Below are positions 33,998 to 42,620 of a stretch of 48,110 bases of DNA, piece after piece; position 1 is the first letter of the stretch; each line of letters begins with the position of its first letter. The DNA is taken from contig NZ_JPQU01000047.1 of assembly GCF_000737245.1 (NCBI RefSeq), forward strand, positions 1-48,110, written 5' to 3'. Under the pieces are notes generated by a model. That model saw nothing but the letters and a program-made list of their open reading frames with translations, did no database searches and was not told the origin of the DNA. The stretch comes from Pseudomonas syringae (GTDB lineage Bacteria; Pseudomonadota; Gammaproteobacteria; Pseudomonadales; Pseudomonadaceae). The translations under genes and the position numbers were made by a program.

Positions 33998-34518
33998 TGA
34001 GTGGACTCACGAGGAAGAGAAATCGGTGGGATATTGGAAGGCGGCGGTAAGCGCAGCGCACGCAGGTTCAAGCTTTGCGTGCGTCCGTCTGAAGAGAAAT
34101 CGGCCTGGGTCGGGGTCAGCTTTTCCAGCTTCCAGCCGTTGGGCAGCGCCTGGCCTTGATGAACCTTGAGCGGTGGACCGTCGGCGCGCTTGATCAGGGC
34201 TACGCGCAGTTCGCCATCGATCATCACCCCGGTCAGGGTCAGGCCAGCCAGATTCGAGGCCTGGGCCTGCTGCGTGGAGCGATCAGCGCTGCGGTCGGTG
34301 CTGAACAGCGGTGCTTGCCAGGTTCCGGAAAGGCTTTCCAGGGTCGCGCTGGGTGCGACATGGGCTTTCGCGCCCGCATCTTGCGGGTTGCGGGGTGCCT
34401 GTTCCGGCAACCAGTCCGGCGAGTCGGCAACCCCGCCAAGAACACCGGCAATCACCAGGGTTAGAACGCTGGCAAGGCCCAGCAAGGCCCATTCGGTGGA
34501 GCGCAACGAACCGATCAT
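33994..34518 (-). CDS. Type II secretion GspC-like (HxcP/GspN-like) inner-membrane protein
   Basis: A 174-residue bitopic protein with a membrane helix at about 10-30 and a periplasmic region. The segment LTGVMIDGELRVALIKRADGPPLKVHQGQALPNGWKLEKLTP (about 93-134) resembles the homology region of GspC that contacts the secretin; the PDZ or coiled-coil tail of classical GspC is absent. It lies between gspM and gspD with ATGA overlaps on both sides. It is often annotated as type II secretion protein N; a GspC-like bridging role is inferred from position and fold. Confidence 0.75.
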   Translation of the reverse strand: MIGSLRSTEWALLGLASVLTLVIAGVLGGVADSPDWLPEQAPRNPQDAGAKAHVAPSATLESLSGTWQAPLFSTDRSADRSTQQAQASNLAGLTLTGVMIDGELRVALIKRADGPPLKVHQGQALPNGWKLEKLTPTQADFSSDGRTQSLNLRALRLPPPSNIPPISLPRESTQ

Positions 34519-35126
34519 GGCGTAGCCTCCACGACGGCAGCCGGCTGCAGGTAACCGCGAACCAGTAAGTGAGCAACGAGTTTCCCGGCCCCGCCTTTGA
34601 GGGGCGCATCAGCCCCACGGCGAATGCTCATTTCGTCAACGAACAGGAACGGCCGCTGATACTCCAGCTCATGGAGGATAGCGGTCAGCGGTTCGATGGC
34701 GCATTCCAGAGTCAGGCTGACTTTTACCTGACGATAGGGCTCGGCACCGTCCTGCTCCGGGGTGATCGGCATGCGTTGCGTCAGGCTGCAACCGCCGCCG
34801 GTGCTGGCATGACTGCTGATCAGATCGGCCACCCGCTGCATCAGGTCGGCAGCCACGGCACTGGGATCGTCGCCGGGTAACAGGCTCGTGCTGCTGGCGG
34901 GATCATTACGAGCCTGTTCCAGTTGCTGCTTGAGGGCATCGCCCTGGCTCAGTAAGCCGGCGTAGCGTTGTTGTTGCTCGCGCAGTTGGTCGGCCTGGGC
35001 ATTGATGTCACGCAAGGGGCCGGCGAACCAGCTGTCGATCAATAGCCAGTAACCGGCGCACAGCACCAGTGCCAGGACGATCAGCGCGGCACCGCGACGT
35101 TCACGGCTGGTCAGTGGTCGGCGCAT
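34515..35126 (-). CDS. gspM: Type II secretion protein GspM
   Basis: A 203-residue inner-membrane protein: a short basic cytoplasmic N-terminus (MRRPLTSRERRG), one membrane helix at about 12-30, a coiled coil (INAQADQLREQQQRYAGLLSQGDALKQQLEQA, about 38-69) and a small periplasmic domain. This is the GspM/PilO layout; it should pair with GspL in the inner-membrane platform. It overlaps gspL by 26 nt and the following gene by 4 nt. Confidence 0.85.
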   Translation of the reverse strand: MRRPLTSRERRGAALIVLALVLCAGYWLLIDSWFAGPLRDINAQADQLREQQQRYAGLLSQGDALKQQLEQARNDPASSTSLLPGDDPSAVAADLMQRVADLISSHASTGGGCSLTQRMPITPEQDGAEPYRQVKVSLTLECAIEPLTAILHELEYQRPFLFVDEMSIRRGADAPLKGGAGKLVAHLLVRGYLQPAAVVEATP

Positions 35127-36174
35127 CGGCGGCCTCCTGATGCAGGTGAGCGCGCAAGGAAAAACGATCCTTGCCGGTCTGTGGGTCGGGCTGAATCACA
35201 CCCTGAAACTGGGCGTTCTCCAGGCTGTGACAATCCTTGATCCGGCCAATCAAGGCGCTGGCCTTAGCGCTTTGCCCGGAAAAGGAAACTTCGGCACTGT
35301 CATTGATTTCAAGCTGGTCGATCCAGGTGTCGTGGGGCAGGCAGGCGGTCAGCTCGTTGAGCAATGCCACCTGGGTGGGTTGCGCGGATTTACGCTGGAT
35401 CAGGTAATTGGCCGCGCCACGCGTATTGGTCAGTTGCTGACGGATCTTCTGGATCTGCGCCACTTGGGCTTTCTGCGCCTTGACGCTGGCCTGCATGTCT
35501 TCGAGCAGGCGCTGTCGGTCGTTGAGCCACAACAACATAGCGACAATCAACAAGGCGCCACACAGCCATAGCAGTTTGCGTTGCAGGCCGAGATGGTGCC
35601 CTTGCTGTCGTGGACGCAACGGCACGGGCAGCAGGTCGATGCCCAGTCGCGACTGGGCATCGTGACCGACATCAACGGCATGAGGTTGCAGACCCAAAGC
35701 TGCGCAGTCGGCAAGAATGCTATCCAGACGCTCGCGCAGGATGGCGACCAGCGTTACTTGAATAAACCCGCCGACGCGTTTGTCCTGACGGGCCACAAAG
35801 TACAGCTGTGAGGCGTCGAACGGCGTGAAGCGGTCCAGCTCGAAACCCACCACCGAGTTCAGATCACGGGCTGCCGCCAAGGGCAATTGCAGGGTTTGCA
35901 CCAGCACCGACGAAGGTGGCAGCAGCAGGATCTGTTGCACCTGCGCCGACAGCGCAGGCAGCGGCCCGCTCAATGGCCAGGCATGCAGATGCTCCGGCGT
36001 GTCGTGGATCAACAGCCGCTGCAGTTTTTCCGGCATGCAGGCACGCAACTCGATCAGCCATAGCTGCCAGCCACGTTGCATCACGCTGCCGCGCCACTGT
36101 TGCGCGACGCGCTCCAGCAAAGCCACAACCGGTGCTGGCAACGACATCGGACGCAGGGAAAATAATCGATTCAT
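35101..36174 (-). CDS. gspL: Type II secretion protein GspL
   Basis: A 357-residue inner-membrane platform protein. An actin-like cytoplasmic domain (about 1-190; VVGFELDRFTPFDASQLYFVA is typical of the PilM/GspL fold) is followed by a membrane helix (about 203-218), a coiled coil and a periplasmic ferredoxin-like domain. It should recruit the ATPase GspE. The ATG at 36174 overlaps the gspK stop as ATGA; a TTG nine bases upstream is less likely. Confidence 0.88.
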   Translation of the reverse strand: MNRLFSLRPMSLPAPVVALLERVAQQWRGSVMQRGWQLWLIELRACMPEKLQRLLIHDTPEHLHAWPLSGPLPALSAQVQQILLLPPSSVLVQTLQLPLAAARDLNSVVGFELDRFTPFDASQLYFVARQDKRVGGFIQVTLVAILRERLDSILADCAALGLQPHAVDVGHDAQSRLGIDLLPVPLRPRQQGHHLGLQRKLLWLCGALLIVAMLLWLNDRQRLLEDMQASVKAQKAQVAQIQKIRQQLTNTRGAANYLIQRKSAQPTQVALLNELTACLPHDTWIDQLEINDSAEVSFSGQSAKASALIGRIKDCHSLENAQFQGVIQPDPQTGKDRFSLRAHLHQEAADAPTTDQP

Positions 36175-36920
36175 TCTTGCCAACGCAGCACCCGATAAGG
36201 CTGTGCGCTTCCCTCCGATGGGCTCAATAAAACAGTAGTGTGCAGCTCGGCATGAAAGCCGCCGGGCCGCTGTGCGTGACTTTCAATCATCAGTACCTCG
36301 CCGGGATCGGCGCCGACTGCGCTCTGAGTCGGCATATTCAACGCGCGACGCAGCAGCGCCGAAGCGAAGGCCGGATCCGGGCGATCCAGACCGCTCCACA
36401 GAGTCACTTCCGGCAACATACGGGCGTACAGCGCCTGATTCATGCCAGGCAGCTGGCGGACTTCTTCAATCACTCGCAGCGGCGCCGAACCGCCACCGCG
36501 ACGCTCTTCAATCAGTTGCGCCAGGGCAGTTGCCTGATCCCGTGTTGCGCCGCACGCCTGGGCCAGCCGGGCAATATCCCCGACCACTGCGCTGTTCAAG
36601 TCCAGCTTGCCCCGCTCACTGCGCACGCTGATCCGCAGCTGCGCATCATCAAAACGCAGCGCCACTTCACGGCCGTCGGCAATCCAGCGTTTGCGCTGCT
36701 GCGGGTCACTCAACCCCTGCACCGCGAGGTTCAAGCCAGCCTCAGCGGCCAATAGCGCCTGGGTGTGCTGCCGCTGCCACAGGGCCTGGCGACTCTCCAA
36801 CTGAACCCAGCTGGCCAGCCCACCGAGCAGCACGCTGAGTAAAGCCAGCGCCCACAACACCAGCAGCAGCGCCACACCGCGCTGGTTTTCACTGGACGAC
36901 TTCATAGGAGACTGTCTCAT
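36171..36920 (-). CDS. gspK: Type II secretion minor pseudopilin GspK
   Basis: A 249-residue minor pseudopilin. The prepilin cleavage site follows G15 (NQRG/VALLLVLWALALLSVLL). As usual for GspK, the residue at +5 is not Glu, and the protein is much larger than the other pseudopilins, with the inserted alpha-domain (about 110-220; LDLNSAVVGDIARLAQACGA, EVRQLPGMNQALYARMLPEVTLW). GspK is expected to cap the pseudopilus tip with GspI and GspJ. The ATG at 36920 shares one base with the gspJ stop (TGATG) and has an AGGGGG RBS; ATG 36905 is less likely. Confidence 0.9.
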   Translation of the reverse strand: MRQSPMKSSSENQRGVALLLVLWALALLSVLLGGLASWVQLESRQALWQRQHTQALLAAEAGLNLAVQGLSDPQQRKRWIADGREVALRFDDAQLRISVRSERGKLDLNSAVVGDIARLAQACGATRDQATALAQLIEERRGGGSAPLRVIEEVRQLPGMNQALYARMLPEVTLWSGLDRPDPAFASALLRRALNMPTQSAVGADPGEVLMIESHAQRPGGFHAELHTTVLLSPSEGSAQPYRVLRWQE

Positions 36921-37558
36921 CAGCCCCCTGCTCCGCCGGACAAATCCAATCGCAAGGCCACCACTTCGGGCAGCCAATCCACCGGTCCCTTGACCTTGGC
37001 ATCGATACGCACGGCCTTAGGCAGACGCGTCGGCCACGGCCAGTCGCTGAGCCAACCGGTGGGCTGACCTTTGGGAGTCAGGCCCTGATAACTGAAATTC
37101 AGTTGCTCGACATCCTTGAGCAGCACCTGCGGCTCGCCCCAGGGTTTGAGCACCGTGCCATTGGCGTCGGTCTGGATCTGTTCGAACGCCACTTGCAGCT
37201 GACGACGGCCTTCAGGCCCGCTCAGCTGCAAGGTATGGCGCTGAATACCGCCGCCCAATTCGCCGGGCAACGTCGAGACAAATTGCAAACGCTGGGCTGA
37301 GCCTTCAAAAAATCCACTGGTTTCGCTGTCGTCTTCCGATGTGTCCAGCGGCAGCGCCTGAGCGATGGAGCTGCGCAGAAACTTCTGCGCAGCGCGCATT
37401 TCGTCCAGGCTGACCGTGTAGCGCTGGGCCTTGAGCACCGCCCGATTAGCCCCCAGCAACGCACCACCGACCAGGGTCAGCAGCACGCCCAGCAGGCTGA
37501 GCACCAGCATGATTTCCAGCAGCGTGAAGCCTCGCTGTTGACGACCGCCGCGCTTCAA
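36920..37558 (-). CDS. gspJ: Type II secretion minor pseudopilin GspJ
   Basis: A 212-residue minor pseudopilin with prepilin site G10/FTLLEIMLVLSLLGVLL and Glu at +5. The remaining sequence (RAAQKFLRSSIAQALPLD, LPGELGGGIQRHTLQL, LLKDVEQLNFSYQG) matches the GspJ tip subunit. It overlaps gspI by 4 nt and gspK by 1 nt. Processing would need a prepilin peptidase encoded elsewhere, as none is in the window. Confidence 0.9.
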   Translation of the reverse strand: MKRGGRQQRGFTLLEIMLVLSLLGVLLTLVGGALLGANRAVLKAQRYTVSLDEMRAAQKFLRSSIAQALPLDTSEDDSETSGFFEGSAQRLQFVSTLPGELGGGIQRHTLQLSGPEGRRQLQVAFEQIQTDANGTVLKPWGEPQVLLKDVEQLNFSYQGLTPKGQPTGWLSDWPWPTRLPKAVRIDAKVKGPVDWLPEVVALRLDLSGGAGG

Positions 37559-37932
37559 GAGCCGGCCTTGTCAGTAACGCCGCGCAACTTCAGAGTGCTG
37601 AAATGCGCCTTGCGCCTGGCTTCGCTAACCGTCAGGTCGACACGAAACAAGCGCGGCTGGCCCAGTTGCGTGGCCTGCTGGCGAACATCCAGCTGCCAGT
37701 TGATGCTGCCGGCCAACACGCCCTGCCGGGTGCCACTCTGCAACGGGCCTGCGGCTTCCTGATCCATGATCGTGCGCGCGGCGTGAGTCAGCCGGTCGCT
37801 GCGTGAAACTTGTTGCAGTGAACGTGCGCTCTGCCCAAACGCCACCAGCAACACACTGCTGCACACCGCCATCACGGTGAGAGCGGCGAGCATTTCCAGC
37901 AGGGTGAAACCCGATTGACCTGAGGGGCTCAT
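37555..37932 (-). CDS. gspI: Type II secretion minor pseudopilin GspI
   Basis: A 125-residue minor pseudopilin with prepilin site G8/FTLLEMLAALTVMAV and Glu at +5. Its short globular domain and position between gspH and gspJ identify it as GspI, which nucleates the tip complex. Both gene junctions are 4-nt ATGA overlaps (37929-37932 and 37555-37558). Confidence 0.88.
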   Translation of the reverse strand: MSPSGQSGFTLLEMLAALTVMAVCSSVLLVAFGQSARSLQQVSRSDRLTHAARTIMDQEAAGPLQSGTRQGVLAGSINWQLDVRQQATQLGQPRLFRVDLTVSEARRKAHFSTLKLRGVTDKAGS

Positions 37933-38366
37933 TGCAAGGCCTTGGACTGCACACTGCCGGTCAGCCAGCCGATGTCTATGCGCCAGCGCCGATCACCGTT
38001 GACCAGCATCAGGTTGCCGCCGGTCGAACCGCCATCAGGGTAGAACTCCACTGTGGAGCCCATCTCGGCAGCCGTCTGCATGGTCACCTGCAATCCGGCT
38101 GGCCATTGGTGTGCACGCTGCCCCGGCGCCTGAAAGGCTTTCTTGCGCAGATCAAACACCGTCCTCGCCGGTTGACCGGTGACAATCGCCTTGACCCGGG
38201 TGGCCCGCAGCGCATTGACCATCTGCCCGACGGTCTGCCGCTCCTTGGCGGCGCTCAGCCCTTGTTGCAGGCCGAATCCCACCAGGCCAATGGCGATGCT
38301 CATCAGAACGATGACCACCAGCATTTCCATCAAGGTGAAACCACGGCTTGCAGCAGGCATTTTCAT
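37929..38366 (-). CDS. gspH: Type II secretion minor pseudopilin GspH
   Basis: A 145-residue minor pseudopilin with prepilin site G9/FTLMEMLVVIVLMSIAI and Glu at +5. The beta-rich C-terminal part (GSTVEFYPDGGSTGGNLMLVNGDRRWRIDI) is the usual GspH/FimT C-terminal pattern. It starts 9 nt after the gspG stop and overlaps gspI by 4 nt. Confidence 0.88.
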   Translation of the reverse strand: MKMPAASRGFTLMEMLVVIVLMSIAIGLVGFGLQQGLSAAKERQTVGQMVNALRATRVKAIVTGQPARTVFDLRKKAFQAPGQRAHQWPAGLQVTMQTAAEMGSTVEFYPDGGSTGGNLMLVNGDRRWRIDIGWLTGSVQSKALQ

Positions 38367-38375
38367 GACAATCAG

Positions 38376-38807
38376 TTATTCCCAGTTGCCAAGGTCGGCG
38401 CTGTAACCTTCGCCGCCCGCCTGGCCGTCCTGCCCGAAGAAGATCAGATCAAAAGTGCCGTGCTGACCCGGGAAGCGATAACCGAAGGCGTGGCCAAACG
38501 GATCCTTCAAATCTGACGGCTTGGCATACGGGCCAGCCCAGCCAGCAGCATTGCCCGATTTTTCCATCAACTGTTGCAGGGTCTTGGGTGGCGAACCGAC
38601 GTCCAGCGCATAGCTTTCGATCTTCATGCTCAGGCTGGCCAGTTGCGCCTTGCCCGCGCCGTATTTGCCTTTGTCGACGTTGCCGCCCACTTGGCGCACC
38701 ACGATGGTGGCGACGATGCCCAGCAGGACGATGACCGCGAGCATTTCCAGCAAGGTGAAACCGTTCTGGCGACGGGCAGGTTTGAAGCGATTACGGCTAA
38801 AACTCAT
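38376..38807 (-). CDS. gspG: Type II secretion major pseudopilin GspG
   Basis: A 143-residue major pseudopilin with prepilin site G16/FTLLEMLAVIVLLGIVATIV and Glu at +5. The globular part carries the family's core (KAQLASLSMKIESYALDVGSPPKTLQQLM, AGPYAKPSDLKDPFGHAFGYRFPG) and the C-terminal acidic loop (FGQDGQAGGEGYSADLGNWE), where GspG proteins bind calcium. The RBS AGAGGA lies upstream of the ATG at 38807. It should form the body of the pseudopilus. Confidence 0.93.
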   Translation of the reverse strand: MSFSRNRFKPARRQNGFTLLEMLAVIVLLGIVATIVVRQVGGNVDKGKYGAGKAQLASLSMKIESYALDVGSPPKTLQQLMEKSGNAAGWAGPYAKPSDLKDPFGHAFGYRFPGQHGTFDLIFFGQDGQAGGEGYSADLGNWE

Positions 38808-38831
38808 CAGGATGGGTCCTCTTTGGAAAAT

Positions 38832-40034
38832 TCAGATATTGCTGGTCAGGCTCATCAGCGGCAGCATGATCGCCAGCATGATCACCGCCACCATCGCCGC
38901 CATGACCACGGTGAGGGTCGGGACCAGCGCGGCAAGCATGCGGTCGATGCCGCGCTTGGCCTCCACGTCGAACACATCGGCGACCTTGAGCAGCATGCTG
39001 TCCAGTTCACCGGCCTGTTCGCCGACTTCAATCATTTGCAGGGCCAGATCCGGAAGCAGGGGTTGAGCGCCAAAGGCACTGGCCAGGGTTCCGCCGCCCT
39101 TGACCGACTCAGCGGCGTGGGCGACCTGCGCCTGCAACGCCCGGTTGGTGCAGACCTGCCGGGCGATCACCAGCGCCTGCAACAACGCCACGCCGTTATG
39201 AAGCAGCGTGCCAAGGGTGCGCGCCAGACGTGCAGCCTCGATCCTTTGCAACAGTGGACCGATGATTCGAATGCCCAATAGGCGCCGGTCATGGCGCTCG
39301 CGACGCTGGGGATCACGCATACGCAGGCTCATGCCCCAGATCAACGCGATCAGCCCGACCAGCACGGCCAGGCCGTAGGCGCTGAGAAACTCGCCCAGGT
39401 TGAGGATCACCTCAGTGATCAAAGGGATCGGCACGCCAAGGTCCTTGAAGATGGGCACGAACTGCGGCACCACGTAGGCCAGTAGTAAAGCGAGAGACCC
39501 TAGAACGCCGACAACCAGAAACGCCGGATAGATCAGGGCGTTAATGACTTCACCACGCAGCAACTGGCTGCGCTCCAGATAGTCGCTGAGCTGGCGCAAA
39601 GTGCTTTCCAGCGCGCCGCCCGCTTCGCCCGCCCGGACCATGCTTATATAAAGAGAAGAAAACTGGCTGCCCTCTTCTTCAAGCGCTGCCGACAGCGGCT
39701 TGCCAGCCTTGACCTGTTCGCGGATGCGTTCGATCAGCGCGCGGGTCTGGGGCTGGCCGGGCTGTTTGAGCAGAATGCCCAGGGAGCGCTCCAGTGGTTG
39801 ACCGGCACCCAGCAGCGTCGCCAGCTGCTGGGTAAAACTCACCAGCGCCGCGCCGTTCAGCATGCCGCGACCCAGAGCATTGCGCAGCCCGCCCATGCCC
39901 GCCGCATCGATTTGCAAGACCAGCAGGCCTCGCTTTTGCAACACCGCGACGGCTGCATCCTGATCCTTGGCTTCCAGGGTGCCATTCTGGGCAACGCCCT
40001 GGCTGTCCAGCGCACGAAACTTGAACAGACTCAC
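38832..40034 (-). CDS. gspF: Type II secretion platform protein GspF
   Basis: A 400-residue polytopic inner-membrane protein with the duplicated GspF/PilC cytoplasmic domain (ISMVRAGEAGGALESTLRQLSDYLER and ALQMIEVGEQAGELDSMLLKVADVF are the two copies) and three membrane segments near 170-190, 215-240 and 370-395. It should couple the ATPase to pseudopilus assembly. Its ATG overlaps the gspE stop by 4 nt; gspG starts 24 nt after its stop. Confidence 0.92.
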   Translation of the reverse strand: MSLFKFRALDSQGVAQNGTLEAKDQDAAVAVLQKRGLLVLQIDAAGMGGLRNALGRGMLNGAALVSFTQQLATLLGAGQPLERSLGILLKQPGQPQTRALIERIREQVKAGKPLSAALEEEGSQFSSLYISMVRAGEAGGALESTLRQLSDYLERSQLLRGEVINALIYPAFLVVGVLGSLALLLAYVVPQFVPIFKDLGVPIPLITEVILNLGEFLSAYGLAVLVGLIALIWGMSLRMRDPQRRERHDRRLLGIRIIGPLLQRIEAARLARTLGTLLHNGVALLQALVIARQVCTNRALQAQVAHAAESVKGGGTLASAFGAQPLLPDLALQMIEVGEQAGELDSMLLKVADVFDVEAKRGIDRMLAALVPTLTVVMAAMVAVIMLAIMLPLMSLTSNI

Positions 40035-41779
40035 GCGCCATCTCCGCGAGTGACACGCAGCACTTCTTCCAGGGAGGTCACACCCGCCACGGCCTGGCGC
40101 AGGCCTTCTTCATGCAGCGTGCGCAAACCGCCACGCCGGGCCGCCTGCTCAAGAGTCGAGGCGTCGGCATGGCGCATCAGCAGGCTGCGTAATTCTTCGT
40201 TCATTACCAGCAATTCAGTGATTGCACTGCGCCCGCGATAGCCGCCCCCCGGCGCATCGGCGCGAGGTCGATAGAGCATGATCGGGCGCTGGTCAGTGAA
40301 GCGATCCAGGCCGTGTTCTTCGATCAATTCAGCGGGTGCTTCAAAGGCTTCCCGAGTCTCGGGATCCAGACGGCGCACCAGTCGCTGGGCCAGAATGCCG
40401 TTGACGGTCGAGGCAATCAGGTAACTTTCGACGCCCATATCCAGCAGCCGGGTAATACTCGCCGCCGCACTGTTGGTGTGCAGGGTCGAGAGCACCAGGT
40501 GACCGGTAAGCGACGATTGAATGGCGATCCGACAGGTTTCCAGGTCGCGCATCTCACCGATCATGATCACGTCCGGGTCCTGACGCACGATGGAGCGCAG
40601 CGCCCCGGCGAAGTCCAGGCCAATGGAAGGTTTGACCTGTATCTGGTTGATACCCTCGAGCTGGTATTCCACCGGGTCTTCGACGGTGATGATCTTGCGC
40701 TCGGCGGTATTAAGCCGCGACAGGGCCGTATAAAGGGTGGTGGTCTTGCCCGAACCCGTAGGGCCGGTCACCAGCAGAATGCCGTGCGGTCGTTCCAGCA
40801 CCTCGAGGAATTCATCGAGCCGCTCGCCATCGAAACCCAGGCTCGGAAAGTCGAAGTTGATGGTCTGCCGATCCAGCAGACGCATCACCACTGACTCACC
40901 AAAACTGGTGGGCACGGTGGACACCCGCAGGTCCAGCTCCTTGCCCTGAATCCGCAGCATGATTCGCCCATCCTGAGGCAGACGGCGCTCGGCGATGTCC
41001 AGCCGGGCCATGATCTTGACTCGGGAAATCACCGCAGCGGACGAACTGGACGGCGGCGCTTCGGCTTCGTGCAGCACGCCGTCGATGCGATAACGGACCT
41101 TTAGCTGGCTTTCGAAAGGCTCGATATGAATGTCCGAGGCGCGGTGTTCCACAGCGCGCTGCAGAATCAGGTTGACCAGCCGAATGACCGGCGCTTCGGA
41201 GGCCATGTCTTTGAGGTGCTCGATGTCCTCCAGCGCGCCGCCCTCTTCGTCGAGGTTTTCGATCAGCGTACCCATGGCCGAACGGCCTTGACCGTAATAA
41301 CGCTCGATCAGGGTTTCCACTTCATTGCGCGGCCCAATCGACAGCCATACAGAAACATCGCAGGCATAAGCCACCGCCTGAAATGGATAAAGCAGATTCG
41401 GGTTGGCAGCCAATACGCGCAAGCCACCCTGACTCCAGCCCAGCGGCACTATCTGATAGTGACGCATGAAGCGTTCGGTCAATGGCGGCAACGGGTCCAG
41501 CAAGGGTGGCGCGGACTCGGCCAGCACCAGTGGCGCATCAAGTAATGCAGCCCAGGCGCGGGCCAGTTCAAATTCGGATACCAGTCCCAGACGGGTCAGC
41601 AACCCCAGCAACTCATGATCTTGCGACTGCTGAGCGGACTCTTGCGACAAACGGCGGGCGCGTTCCAGATCGACGGTCTTCAAACCGGCATTTTCCATCA
41701 ACCAGGCACAGACCTGCTCGGCATCAGGAATCTGCAATCGGGCGGTATCGATGGGGGCTAACGGCATGGGTATAGACAT
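40031..41779 (-). CDS. gspE: Type II secretion ATPase GspE
   Basis: A 582-residue cytoplasmic hexameric ATPase. The N-terminal domain binds GspL. The ATPase core has Walker A GPTGSGKTTT (about 339-348), the Asp box (ITVEDPVEYQ), Walker B VIMIGEMRD (about 404-412) and the His box (LTGHLVLSTLHTN). The CxxC...CxxC zinc motif common in GspE is absent: the corresponding region reads RPIMLYRPRADAPGGGYRGRSAITELL without cysteines. ATG 41779 was chosen; TTG 41800 and ATG 41767 are alternatives, none with a strong RBS. Confidence 0.92.
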   Translation of the reverse strand: MSIPMPLAPIDTARLQIPDAEQVCAWLMENAGLKTVDLERARRLSQESAQQSQDHELLGLLTRLGLVSEFELARAWAALLDAPLVLAESAPPLLDPLPPLTERFMRHYQIVPLGWSQGGLRVLAANPNLLYPFQAVAYACDVSVWLSIGPRNEVETLIERYYGQGRSAMGTLIENLDEEGGALEDIEHLKDMASEAPVIRLVNLILQRAVEHRASDIHIEPFESQLKVRYRIDGVLHEAEAPPSSSSAAVISRVKIMARLDIAERRLPQDGRIMLRIQGKELDLRVSTVPTSFGESVVMRLLDRQTINFDFPSLGFDGERLDEFLEVLERPHGILLVTGPTGSGKTTTLYTALSRLNTAERKIITVEDPVEYQLEGINQIQVKPSIGLDFAGALRSIVRQDPDVIMIGEMRDLETCRIAIQSSLTGHLVLSTLHTNSAAASITRLLDMGVESYLIASTVNGILAQRLVRRLDPETREAFEAPAELIEEHGLDRFTDQRPIMLYRPRADAPGGGYRGRSAITELLVMNEELRSLLMRHADASTLEQAARRGGLRTLHEEGLRQAVAGVTSLEEVLRVTRGDGA

Positions 41780-41866
41780 CTTTACAGATCGAAGGGGCAA
41801 GGCTCACAGCGCAGCTGCACAGGTTTGACCCGGCAGCTGCCTGCGACACAAAAAACGTTTAGACCA

Positions 41867-42106
41867 TCAGTTGGACGTTTTCTGCGAATTGTTTTTCGTT
41901 TCGGTCAGCGGACGGCCGCCCTTGGTGTTCTGGGTAGCGCTCTGGGATTGCTGTTTTTTCACCACTTTGGCGTCGGTGGTCTGGGTCAATACCGTGGAGT
42001 CAGCGGCGCCGGATTTTGCATCGGCGTCGGTGGCTTCAGCGGCAAAAGCAGAACCGCAAAGAGCAAAACCCAACACCAGACCCGCACCCATCAAAGGCAA
42101 CTTCAT
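41867..42106 (-). CDS. Small exported protein upstream of gspE
   Basis: A 79-residue protein with a signal peptide (MKLPLMGAGLVLGFALCGSAFA, then AEA) and a polar, Thr/Ser/Lys-rich mature part of about 57 residues with no cysteine. I do not recognise a family. The RBS GGAG lies 8 nt upstream of ATG 42106; a longer start lacks support. It lies 87 bp upstream of gspE on the same strand, so it is probably the first gene of the T2SS transcript. A role as accessory factor or client is inference. Confidence 0.6.
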   Translation of the reverse strand: MKLPLMGAGLVLGFALCGSAFAAEATDADAKSGAADSTVLTQTTDAKVVKKQQSQSATQNTKGGRPLTETKNNSQKTSN

Positions 42107-42620
42107 AAAAAAACTCCAAGCATTAGATAGTGAATAGCCACAAAAAAGGCCTTGAACAAATCTCAAGGCCATCCTGGCAACTAGTGGAAATTTCAGTCGT
42201 GCATAAAAGACAAATTAGCGAGAGACTGAAAATTCTTAAACCAATCGACCGGTAGGTTTAGCGAGAGTTCCAATATGTAACGAAAAAAATCAAAAAACAC
42301 CCAAATTCAACCTTTTGTTTGACTTACTGTGTCAAGAATTGCCTTAATTAGTCCGCCAACGCGATTCAAAGTGCCACTACGCGACATCACTTTGATATCA
42401 ATTTCGTTATTAGAAAACTATAATTTTTATAATATAAAACACCTGAAAAACACCAGCTATTGCAATGAGCCATCAGTTCGAAAGTTGCGAAGCAGGCAAT
42501 CTATTACCTTGCGAAAGTTATGACCTGTTCACGCAACACTGCCACAACCTGGTCACGGCCAAGTTGGTAACGCACAGCAATTTAGTAATAGCAATTTAAT
42601 GACAGTTGTCGGAGAGACAC
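42107..42620. other. A/T-rich divergent control region (T2SS side / GH3 gene)
   Basis: A 514-bp gap, much richer in A/T than the rest of the window, especially 42180-42500. It contains the 10-bp direct repeat TTAGCGAGAG at 42215-42224 and 42258-42267 (43 bp apart), overlapping TATAAT-like boxes at 42419-42424 and 42428-42433, and the direct repeat AGCAATTTA at 42576-42584 and 42590-42598 just before the GH3 gene. It must hold the promoters of both divergent units. No convincing gene was seen in it. Confidence 0.65.

Noticed and set aside
33994..34518. Naming the small T2SS gene gspC outright
   Set aside because: It has the GspC-like homology region but lacks the PDZ or coiled-coil tail, and GspN-type annotation is equally possible, so no symbol was given.
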